From assembly GCA_039621445.1 (NCBI GenBank), contig CP154956.1, positions 19,015,285-19,079,284 of the forward strand: a stretch of 64,000 bases of DNA, in the 5' to 3' direction. The notes beneath the pieces were generated by a model. It worked only from the letters and a program-made list of their open reading frames with translations. It did no database searches and was not told the origin of the DNA. Origin of the DNA: Euglena gracilis. Taxonomy: Eukaryota > Euglenida > Euglenophyceae > Euglenales. Below are positions 11,448 to 19,042 of this stretch, in pieces. The number at the start of each line of letters is the position of its first letter. Within the stretch, counting starts at the first letter, position 1. The translations under genes and the position numbers were made by a program.

Positions 11448-11775
11448 TGTAACTTTTCTCCTTGAACTGGAACTTCTCCAAACAACTTGATAGTTCTAAA
11501 CTTGAAATCTCCTACCTCTTGTTATATTCTTGTCCAAGGTAAAGCCACAGGCAAAGCACGTAATGTGCACTGCCAAACACGATGAAGAACCACAGAACCA
11601 AAACTGTGAAGGGGAGGTGAGAGGACTGTACAATTACAGTAGTGAAACTGTCCGCGAAGCAGTTGATAGTGAATTCCTGAGCAGCAGGGAGCTGCCAAGG
11701 AGGAGACATCGCAAAGCGACGCCTGGGTAAGAGGAAAGTGATCTGTCCACTAGTAAATAAGGCTACGGCGTTACA
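11448..11775 (-). repeat. G1 3' LTR
   Basis: Matches 18711-19037. Ends are TGTAAC and GTTACA. Confidence 0.95.
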
Positions 11776-11787
11776 ATCTCCCCCTCG
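11776..11787 (-). promoter_or_regulatory. G1 polypurine tract
   Basis: Minus strand reads CGAGGGGGAGAT immediately before the 3' LTR. Confidence 0.8.
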
Positions 11788-11894
11788 CAAACGGGCAGGG
11801 CAGGTTTGCGACCAATGACGCCGTTTCTCAATGGGTTGCCTACTGAAATTCAGCATCCTCAGCAGAGACTGTGGGTCTGGATTGGGGTCAAAGA

Positions 11895-13454
11895 TCAGAA
11901 AACCTTGAAGATGCTCACCTCAGGATTCCATGGGCTCCTACTGGGTTCGGATCCTCTTGTGGAAAAGCCAGGCAGGCACTCAAAGTTGAAGAGTTTGGTT
12001 TGCTCACTCGCCATGCGGACAGGAATTCGGGAGGCAAGGTCTTGAGCGTTTTTCAGCGGGACATTCAAACTCTTGGACTCGCAATAATCCACAAAAGCTT
12101 TGGTCAGACAACCATCATTGTGGATGAACGCTTTGATTGGTTCCCAAGTTGCGTCTTGGAGACCATAGCCTTTCCACACAGTCAGGAACCTCCAACCTTG
12201 TTTGTACTTATGGGTCGGGATGGATTCAACTTCAAAAAATCCATCTTCTTCAGTGTTGGGTTCCTCAGGTGGGGCTTCAGGTTGGTTTGCCTCATCCCGA
12301 ACGGAAATTTCTGCTTCGTCTTCATTGTCGCTCAGTTCTTCAGGCTGGTTTGGAAAATGCTTCAGGAACTCGAAAGCGACTTCAACTTCACCTCCCAGTT
12401 TTGGGGACGCTCTCATCAAAACAGCGGAGTGCTTGACTTGGATGATTCGGAAAGGTCCAAACCATTGAGATCCCAGTTTTACAGTTGGCCATTGGGGAAA
12501 CCGATTGCGATGGACCAGGACATAGTCATTGACTTGATAGACAGCGGTTGACCTTCCACGGTTGTTTCTCTGAAGCGCCTTTTCTCTGAGAGCTTTCAGC
12601 CGTTGGACAGCGGACTCTTGAAGAGAAATTTGGTTGGTGATCCAGGATTGGACATTCGGGTTGGCATCCGGCTCAGGGACAAGGTCAGGTTGCCAGGCGG
12701 GTTGGCCGAAGAAAAGTTCAGCGGGGCACAGTTGGGTTGATGAGTGAACTTGGTTGTTCATCATCCAGGTGCACAGGGGAACAAGGCGAATCCAGTCCTT
12801 TGATTTTTGGCTTGCCATCAAACACCGCATGTTTTGTACGAACCTCCGATTAATCCTTTCGCACAAACCACTGTTATCAGGCCTTCGGGGGGTTGAGGAA
12901 TTTAGTTTCACTTTCATGGCCTTCAGGGCGGATTGCCAAAATCCTCTTTCTGAAACGAAACGCACATCGTTGTCACTGAATATTTCGTTGGGGCGACCGA
13001 ACTTCTGAATCCATTCTCTGAACACAAGTTCCAGAACACCTTCTGCATCGATCCGTTTGCGGCAGGGGATGAACTGGGCAAAGCGGGACAAACCACAGAC
13101 AATTGTCAAAATGTAGTCCTTGCCAGCATATTCATCCATCGAGACGAAATCAACATACAAAATTTCATTCACCATCGAAGGGATCGGTAACGCACCAACC
13201 AATCCTCGGTCTTTGGCTGAGTTCGGTTTTGCTTCAGCACAGATTCTGCAAGACAAAATGGTTTTCCGAACTTCTTCCATCAGGTCTTTCAGAGTCAAGT
13301 CAACGTGGAAATTGCTTTTCAGGAACCAGGTTGTCCTTTCGATTCCAGGATGTCCATTGATCGTGTGACACCAGATAATTGTGTCAGGCAATTTTCCTTT
13401 CGGTAGAACAAGCTTCTTTTCATTCCACAATTTGTTCTCGTCGCGATAAAACAT
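11895..13454 (-). CDS. G1 integrase with C-terminal chromodomain
   Basis: A 519-codon open frame. An N-terminal HHCC zinc-binding site is visible (HTINGHPGIER...CRICAEAK, about residues 31-75). The DDE catalytic core follows: aspartate in LYVDFVSMD, aspartate in SDNDVRF, glutamate in CERINRRF. An SH3-like GPF segment (WFGPFRII) comes next. The last part is a chromodomain (FFEVESIPTHK, FLTVWKGYGLQDATWEP), known in chromoviruses to steer insertion toward particular chromatin. The frame starts just after the RT stop and is shifted by one base relative to it, so it may be made by frameshifting from the RT frame rather than from its ATG. Confidence 0.93.
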   Translation of the reverse strand: MFYRDENKLWNEKKLVLPKGKLPDTIIWCHTINGHPGIERTTWFLKSNFHVDLTLKDLMEEVRKTILSCRICAEAKPNSAKDRGLVGALPIPSMVNEILYVDFVSMDEYAGKDYILTIVCGLSRFAQFIPCRKRIDAEGVLELVFREWIQKFGRPNEIFSDNDVRFVSERGFWQSALKAMKVKLNSSTPRRPDNSGLCERINRRFVQNMRCLMASQKSKDWIRLVPLCTWMMNNQVHSSTQLCPAELFFGQPAWQPDLVPEPDANPNVQSWITNQISLQESAVQRLKALREKALQRNNRGRSTAVYQVNDYVLVHRNRFPQWPTVKLGSQWFGPFRIIQVKHSAVLMRASPKLGGEVEVAFEFLKHFPNQPEELSDNEDEAEISVRDEANQPEAPPEEPNTEEDGFFEVESIPTHKYKQGWRFLTVWKGYGLQDATWEPIKAFIHNDGCLTKAFVDYCESKSLNVPLKNAQDLASRIPVRMASEQTKLFNFECLPGFSTRGSEPSRSPWNPEVSIFKVF

Positions 13455-13461
13455 GGTTCTG

Positions 13462-15462
13462 TCAATCAGTGTGAGGTTGGATTTTTCCTAAAACTTGTGC
13501 ATACTCCTCTTGATAGTCCTGGGCGCAAAGGTCCTTCATTTGTTCCAAAGCCTCCATTCTCAGATCAAGCTGGATGTCCATTCTTTGGAAAGCTTGTCGG
13601 GCAAGGTCCTCACTGTCAGCTTGGAAAAGGTCACGAAAGTTGTCACGGGAGAGCATATCACAGAGTTCATTCTTGGCACCAGGGATGTGATGGATGTGGA
13701 GTCGGAACTTGGACAGGAAAACCCACCAGCGTTTCAGTCGGGCATTCTCAGGGGGGTTCCCGCGAACAAAGTACGAAACGGCAGCTTGGTCGCACAGCCA
13801 GACAATGGGCAGGTGTGAGAGGATTCGGCGTTGAGACGCAATGCCCAACACCCCACCCAGCAATTCTTGTTCGTAGGTAGCGTAATTTTGGCGTGCGGGC
13901 GACCATTTCCAATTAAAATGACCGAGCGGCACGAGAACTTCGCTTTCAGTGTGGGTGTGTTTCAGGGTTCCATCACGGTTGACTCCGGTCACAGCACCAA
14001 ATGGCTCAGTTTTGTCTTTGCTCAACTTTTGCCATTGGTAGAGGCTTGCACCGCAACCAACATCAGAGGCGTCAGTGACAATCAGAATTTCTCCATCACT
14101 GTTGGGGACTCCCAAATTTCTGACATCGGCAGGTTTGGCTTTCAAGGTCTCAAAAGCAGATTGACGTTCATCGGTCCACTTGAATGGAACACCCTTTTTG
14201 GTCAGGTCAGTCAGAATGGCTGAGGTGAAAGAAAACCTTGGAATGTGGCGGCGATAGAAGTTGAGGGCACCAAGAAAACGTTGAAGGGACTTGAGATCTT
14301 TCACTTGGACACGCTGCGAAGCCTCAATTTTCTTAGTCCAGGGTTTCCACCACCCATTTTCCAGTTGATATCCGAGGTACTTCAGACTTTCTTTCCTGAA
14401 CTCACACTTGCTGAGTTTGATTCTGAGGTGATCTTGTCGTGCGACTTCGAAAAACTCTCTCAAAATCTCATGGTGTTGTTCCAGTGCGTGGGTTCCAATT
14501 CCAACGTCATCAAAGAAGGCGGCAACCACACATCCTTGCTCCAGGAGTTCCTTGGCTTTGGGTCTGCGTCGAAAATCATCGATGACTTTGTTCATTAGCT
14601 CTTGGAACACTCCAGGGGCATTGCTCAGACCAAAAGGCATCACCCTCCACTTGTACACGCGTCCATTTGGCAAAATAAAGGCAGTCAATTCCTGGGCTCG
14701 GAGAGCCAACTCCACCTGCCAAAATCCAGAGCGCACGTCCAGTTTTGACTTGAAACGCAGGGCGGCCAGGCCTTCAACAGTGGGTTCAAGGTCCGGCAGA
14801 AAACCCACGTGGGGAATAGTCTTGCAATTCAACTTGCTGTAATCACCAACAAGTCGTTTTGTTTTCGCAATTTTGGTCTCTTTGCCTTTGTCCTTCTCCA
14901 CCAGGAATGAGCGAGAACAGAATCTGGGAAAATCTGAACCCTTGAATTCTTCCACCAACCCAGAGCTGACAAGTTCCTCAACCTGTCTTTCCATTTCCAA
15001 AACATCAGGCTTCGGAATGGGAAAGCATTTCTCACGAACAGTCGAACCTTGAAATTCAGGTTTTAGCTCCAGATCCATGGATACCACTTTCTTGCAGGTA
15101 CCAGGGGGTGGCAATTCTCCACAAAAATTGGAAAATTCTTGTAGGATCGATTTGATTGTGGGCTCTGCACCCAGCTTTTCCAATTCTTGATTGAAATCGC
15201 CATGCAAAATGTCCGATACCTTCCACTGCTTTTGGGCTGCTTGCATTTGAAGATGTGTGTGCTCCTTTGGGTTGAACAGGGATGCAATTTGTTGGAAATC
15301 ACTTCGGCAGGCGGGAAACGGGGAAGACGGTTTGGCCTTGGTGGACCACTCTCCCCCATTGGCGAATTGTCGAACAACGGTTGAAACATCTTGGAGCAAT
15401 TCGGAAATCTGAAAAATTTGTGAGTCCACTTCACGGGTCAGTTCAGCCATGAACAAGTCCAA
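13462..15462 (-). CDS. G1 reverse transcriptase and RNase H
   Basis: A 666-codon frame. The N-terminal 140 residues are a linker. RT motifs follow: RLVGDYSKLN, KLDVRSGFWQVEL (first catalytic Asp), MPFGLSNAPGVFQELM, and the catalytic box AAFFDDVGIG, with FFDD where most elements have YxDD. LRIKLSKCEF and KYLGYQLENG are the C-terminal RT blocks. RNase H shows IVTDASDVGCGASL, YEQELLGGVLG, WLCDQAAVSYF and HIPGAKNELCDMLSRD, giving the expected D-E-D-D set. The frame looks intact and could make active enzyme if expressed. The chosen ATG may not be the true start, since pol is normally part of a larger polyprotein. Confidence 0.95.
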   Translation of the reverse strand: MDLFMAELTREVDSQIFQISELLQDVSTVVRQFANGGEWSTKAKPSSPFPACRSDFQQIASLFNPKEHTHLQMQAAQKQWKVSDILHGDFNQELEKLGAEPTIKSILQEFSNFCGELPPPGTCKKVVSMDLELKPEFQGSTVREKCFPIPKPDVLEMERQVEELVSSGLVEEFKGSDFPRFCSRSFLVEKDKGKETKIAKTKRLVGDYSKLNCKTIPHVGFLPDLEPTVEGLAALRFKSKLDVRSGFWQVELALRAQELTAFILPNGRVYKWRVMPFGLSNAPGVFQELMNKVIDDFRRRPKAKELLEQGCVVAAFFDDVGIGTHALEQHHEILREFFEVARQDHLRIKLSKCEFRKESLKYLGYQLENGWWKPWTKKIEASQRVQVKDLKSLQRFLGALNFYRRHIPRFSFTSAILTDLTKKGVPFKWTDERQSAFETLKAKPADVRNLGVPNSDGEILIVTDASDVGCGASLYQWQKLSKDKTEPFGAVTGVNRDGTLKHTHTESEVLVPLGHFNWKWSPARQNYATYEQELLGGVLGIASQRRILSHLPIVWLCDQAAVSYFVRGNPPENARLKRWWVFLSKFRLHIHHIPGAKNELCDMLSRDNFRDLFQADSEDLARQAFQRMDIQLDLRMEALEQMKDLCAQDYQEEYAQVLGKIQPHTD

Positions 15463-15481
15463 ATCCCAGGTTGAATCAAGC

Positions 15482-15864
15482 TCAAAAATCGTCTTTCAGG
15501 GAAATTGGCGAGAGTTCAGGCAGTTTGGGCTCACAGGGCTTTGATGGTGTGCAGGGAACAGGCGGTTTTGGCTCTTGGGCATCAACTTCCACAAAGACCT
15601 CCTTTGGTTTGTGAATGGCTTTCAGATCAGACAGAACAAGATTTTTGCATCTGCGATGAAGGTGTGCCAAAAGTCTTGGGTCAAGCTCAGACACACGAAT
15701 TCGGGTGCCGTCCACCACAGAAATCAGAGTCCCCCATTGGGGTTTTGGCAGGACCCTTTGATCTTTTTCGCGCATGAATACCTTTTCATCAGGCACACTA
15801 ATCTGATCCACAGTCATTCTGTCCAACAGTCTTCTCCAATTTGTGCTCGAAACTCCACTTCAGT
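15482..15864 (-). CDS. G1 second half of a Dam-like (NPPW) domain, shifted frame
   Basis: This open frame begins one base out of register with the protease frame. With the residues just upstream (KVALVTPD, a stop, then NWRRLLDRM) it continues the NPPW domain: VPDEKVF, LPKPQWGTLISVVDG, then a linker to RT. The DIRS-like copy 4 enzyme has the matching order LLIVPHW, SWWRQLM, MPPPRWKLACLIVSG, so the homology is visible within this window. The domain resembles the Dam-type N6-adenine methylase known in DIRS elements, with NPPW in place of (D/N)PPY. Activity is unknown. The frame break suggests this copy is defective here. Confidence 0.6.
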
Positions 15865-16600
15865 CAGGGGTCACAAGAGCCACTTTTGGCCCTGTCCATC
15901 CCAATTTTGGTCAATGTCTTTTCCAGTTTGGACCACGGCGGATTTGCCCACAGAACCTCAGACTCATTGGCCATCAATTTTTGCCAGTCATATTTCCATG
16001 CGCTGTTTTCCTTCGAACAGTGGAGCAATTCATGGGCATTACCTTGTGAAGCAAACAGGTCCACTCGGATTTTGGTTGGTTCAATTCCAAGATCATTCAG
16101 CGCTTTGGCTCGCAAAGTGGGTAAGAACTGATAGCTTTCAGTGGCAAACATTCGATACATGGAGTAAATGTGTCCTTTTTCCTCACGCAGGGGAATTGCC
16201 TCATCACCAATGACGAGACGGGCAGGACGAAACAGGATTCCAGAAACTTTGGGGTGGTTCAGGAAATCCATACGAAGAACAGCATCGAACGCGGTTGTAT
16301 TCAGGACAAGCAGCTTTTGGTGAAAGTCGTTGTTCCCCAGATGCAGGGTGGTTTCAGCAACACCTTCCGAATACACAACAGTTCCATCGCCCATCTTGAC
16401 AGGGACTGCCTTTTCTCTTTGGACAGGAAGCCCTTGGGAGAAACGGGTTGAAATGGCAGACGTGGTGGCCCCGGTATCAAGAACAGCCGAAACATTTCTT
16501 CCACCAATGTTGGTTTCCAAATACAACGTGGTGTTTGGGTTTCCCAGATATGAAATGGATTCGAATTTGCGCTTCTTTTCAGGGTCTTCCCGAGAATTGG
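15864..16600 (-). CDS. G1 aspartic protease followed by start of an NPPW (Dam-like) domain
   Basis: Authentic protease sequence begins near 16600 (EDPEKKRKFESISYLGN). The catalytic motif is VLDTGATTSAIS, and AVLRMDFLNHPKVSG is the C-terminal L-G-MDFL block with Arg in place of the usual Gly. About 90 residues later comes RVDLFASQGNAHELL and VLWANPPWSKLEKTL, the first half of a Dam-like domain. This domain is not part of the standard Ty3/gypsy order. The open frame formally extends to an ATG at 16739, but residues before 16600 are the antisense of an inverted nucleocapsid segment. Confidence 0.85.
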
Positions 16601-16612
16601 GGGGCGAATTGG

Positions 16613-16850
16613 CAGGCAAGTCCAAGGGCAAAGTCAAAGGCAAAGGTTCCAACCAAAACAAACCTTCTGGCCGTGGACCCCCCGCAGACCGCAGCACCGA
16701 GCCAAATTTCAAGGCGAAAATAACCTGCAAATACTGCAAGCGTGTTGGTCACTATGAGGATGCCTGCTGGACGAAAAAACGTGAGGACAAGAAGCGTCTG
16801 AACCAATCCTCGCCTCAGCCGCCCCGTCCTGCCTCCCAGTCAAACTTGCC
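16613..16850 (+). pseudogene. Inverted nucleocapsid (CCHC zinc knuckle) segment of G1
   Basis: On the plus strand, opposite to all other G1 genes, a basic linker (GKSKGKVKGKGSNQNK) leads to a perfect CX2CX4HX4C knuckle, CKYCKRVGHYEDAC, then TKKREDKKRLNQ. This is Gag nucleocapsid, which should lie between capsid and protease in minus orientation; it is at the right place but flipped. GGCAAGT (16614-16621) and ACTTGCC (16844-16850) give a short inverted match at the breakpoints. Because of the flip, the minus-strand Gag-Pol frame reads antisense sequence here and lacks the knuckle. Confidence 0.85.
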
Positions 16851-17192
16851 TTTGCCAGGGTTGGTCGAGCTTGGCTCATCACTTTCCCCAATCAGGTGGA
16901 TTTTGGCAGATTTCTCACCACCGAAGGCTTTGGCTTGGGAATACAGAAAACGTTCCAGGGCATCGTCGGTGACTTTCTTTCGCCAAAATTCTTTAAGGGA
17001 ATCAAAGGTCGAACATTTGTCATGGTTGCGTTCATCAGCTCTCATGTCTTTCCATTGCAGGGGGTGAATTTTGGACACAAGCATTAGAAGCTTTCCTTGC
17101 TCACCCAGGGCATCAGGGGACATCCGGGACAAAATGTCAGACATTTCCACAAACAAGGCTTCAAGCTTACCGGGGGAAGGTTCTTTTGACAA
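16815..17192 (-). CDS. G1 Gag, C-terminal part
   Basis: Same frame as the upstream Gag piece, separated only by a TAA at about 17213. The peptide includes KLEALFVEMSDILSRMSPDALGE and FDSLKEFWRKKVTDDALERF and ends near NPGKGKFDW, where the nucleocapsid should follow. Helix-rich sequence fits the end of a capsid domain. The last few residues before 16815 may be antisense of the inverted segment. Confidence 0.7.
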   Translation of the reverse strand: MSKEPSPGKLEALFVEMSDILSRMSPDALGEQGKLLMLVSKIHPLQWKDMRADERNHDKCSTFDSLKEFWRKKVTDDALERFLYSQAKAFGGEKSAKIHLIGESDEPSSTNPGKGKFDWEAGRGG

Positions 17193-17210
17193 TTGGGGAA
17201 GCTTGGAAAG

Positions 17211-17672
17211 TTAGGCTCGGAGCGAAATGTCATTTTCAACCTTCGGGTAAACTTGCATCAGACGGGCGGCAAATTCAGAAAATTCATCCACTTCTTCGGC
17301 AAGCCGTTCGACGACTCTCAAAACTTTGGGGGTTGAGGCGGCGATGGCCCAATCAAGTTGAATGCTGTCGGGCTGGTTTTCCACTCCGGTGAGGTGCATC
17401 CATCGTGAAAATGAGCGAAGCCAATATTCTGCATCCGAACCGTCAAACTTTGGTAATTCCAGTCCAGGCACACGAGACACAAGACCAGGCTTTCGTTCAG
17501 TGTCGGAGGTGTCAGCAGACTTTCTGGAGATCAGTTTTGGAGGTCGGGGGGCGAACGGTGAGTGGGTAGTTGAGTGTTGCGAAACATGTGGGCTGCTTAA
17601 TTCAAGTCCGGCGAGGCGGGCTTCAAGCTCAGCAATTTTCTGTGCAAACGACTCTTCACCAGCTTCAGACAT
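17211..17672 (-). CDS. G1 Gag, N-terminal part
   Basis: 153 codons from MSEAGEESFAQKIAELEARLAGLEL, a short coiled coil. A capsid-like region follows (LPKFDGSDAEYWLRSFSRW, QLDWAIAASTPKVLRVVERLAEE). The related G2 element has the same signature (FDGTDLEAFLKEFERWLCLSGV). A TAA ends the frame; readthrough would enter the next open piece in the same frame, so the stop is probably a mutation. Confidence 0.8.
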   Translation of the reverse strand: MSEAGEESFAQKIAELEARLAGLELSSPHVSQHSTTHSPFAPRPPKLISRKSADTSDTERKPGLVSRVPGLELPKFDGSDAEYWLRSFSRWMHLTGVENQPDSIQLDWAIAASTPKVLRVVERLAEEVDEFSEFAARLMQVYPKVENDISLRA

Positions 17673-18694
17673 TTTTTTCGTTTTGGTTCGATCACTTTCT
17701 GAGTAGGTGGGCTGTGTAACAGGTTGGCAGACAAAGGCTCAAAATCTGGGTCAGGCATGCACTCAAAATCAGGGGGGTCACTCAAAATCTGGGACAGGCT
17801 GCGCTCAAAATCAGGGGGGGGGGAGGCTGTCAGTTGGTCCTCCAAACTGGCAAACAAACTTTCAGACTTTTGAGCTGAACAGTTAAAAATAGACTGGCAA
17901 ACCACTTTTGCACAAACAGTTGAATGGAACTTTGACAAACGAGCTGGCAAACAAACTTGCAGAAATTTGTCAAAAATTCTGATCAAACAATCTGGAAGAC
18001 AGACTTCCAAAACAGAATCACAGATCAGACTTGCAGACAATCTGTCAACCAACTGCTTGCCAAAACAGCTGTTGTCACTCAAAATCCTGGTCCAGGGGGG
18101 GCTGGTTGGCACTCAAAATCCGTTTTTGTTGGTGTGGCAATCTTCCAAACAGACTTCCAACAATCCAACTGCAAACAATCAAACCAACAAACTTCAAGTT
18201 TTCTGTCAGACAGACTTCCAAAATCCAGTAACACAGGTTCAAACAAACAAACTTGCAAGAAACAAGGGCTTGGAGAGAGATGTTGCGAACAAATGTCCAA
18301 ATTGAATTGTCACAGTTTTGGCTTTGCAATTCAGAACTGCAGATTGAACAGTCCAAACAACCTTGCAAACAGAAGTGGTCAATGCAAATGCCAAAATCAA
18401 TTTCAGAATCTCAATTCCAAAATCTATCTCCAACAATCTTTCTGGGGGGGGTCGCAATGTAACACACTGTCGCTATGTACAACAGTGTAACAGTGAAGTA
18501 CATAAAACGTTATACCTCCTCCGACAACTCTGCACCAAGAACTTGTTGTCCTCAAACTTGAAAACTTGAAAGATAAGGCCCCAGTGGCCACAGCAAATGC
18601 CAAAACCGGCTTCAGCCAAAACTGCTCTGCACGAGGTCGAGGTTGTCCAGCAGCTGGCAACCACCACAACTTGAAAGTACGTAAGATCGTAGTA

Positions 18695-18709
18695 CTCCTG
18701 CTGCTACCA
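18695..18709 (-). promoter_or_regulatory. G1 primer-binding site, initiator-Met-tRNA-like
   Basis: Minus strand reads TGGTAGCAGCAGGAG one base after the 5' LTR. The first nine bases complement the 3' end of typical eukaryotic initiator tRNA-Met (…CTGCTACCA). Confidence 0.75.
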
Positions 18710-18710
18710 A

Positions 18711-19037
18711 TGTAACTTTTCTCCTTGAACTGGAACTTCTCCAAACAACTTGATAGTTCTAAACTTGAAATCTCCTACCTCTTGTTATATTCTTGTCCAA
18801 GGTAAAGCCACAGGCAAAGCACGTAATGTGCACTGCCAAACACGATGAAGAACCACAGAACCAAAACTGCGAAGGGAGGTGAGAGGAATGTACAATTACA
18901 GTAGCTAAACTGTCCGCGAAGCAATTGATAGTGAATTCCTGAGCAGCAGGGAGCTGCCAAGGAGGAGACATCGCAAAGCGACGCCTGGGTAAGAGGAAAG
19001 TGATCTGTCCACTAGTAAATCAGGCTACGGCGTTACA
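18711..19037 (-). repeat. G1 5' LTR
   Basis: A 327-base repeat of 11448-11775 with TGTAAC...GTTACA ends. The promoter of the element is expected here; no clear TATA box was identified. Confidence 0.95.
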
Positions 19038-19042
19038 GGTCA
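19038..19042. repeat. Target-site duplication of G1 (right)
   Basis: GGTCA, matching 11443-11447. Confidence 0.92.

Larger units (their letters stand above)
11448..19037 (-). mobile_element. G1: Ty3/gypsy retrotransposon with chromodomain
   Basis: A full-length 7.59-kb element on the minus strand: LTRs of 328 and 327 bases with TGTAAC...GTTACA ends, GGTCA target duplication, primer-binding site, polypurine tract, and Gag-protease-RT-RNase H-integrase-chromodomain in order. LTRs are about 98% alike (six or seven differences by eye), so the insertion is fairly recent. It is defective: a stop in gag, an inverted nucleocapsid segment, and a frame break after the protease. It sits inside family F copy 1. 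The 1-kb leader (17700-18710) holds degenerate CAAACAA/CTTGCA and CAAAATC-GGG words and no supported gene. Confidence 0.95.

Noticed and set aside
16600-17067. 245-codon plus-strand frame overlapping G1 protease and gag
   Set aside because: Only its middle (about 16613-16850) is real, as an inverted nucleocapsid segment. The outer parts are antisense of protease and gag.
17597-18112. 171-codon minus-strand frame in the G1 leader
   Set aside because: Built from degenerate CAAACAA and AAAATC-GGG words between primer-binding site and gag; no protein motif.
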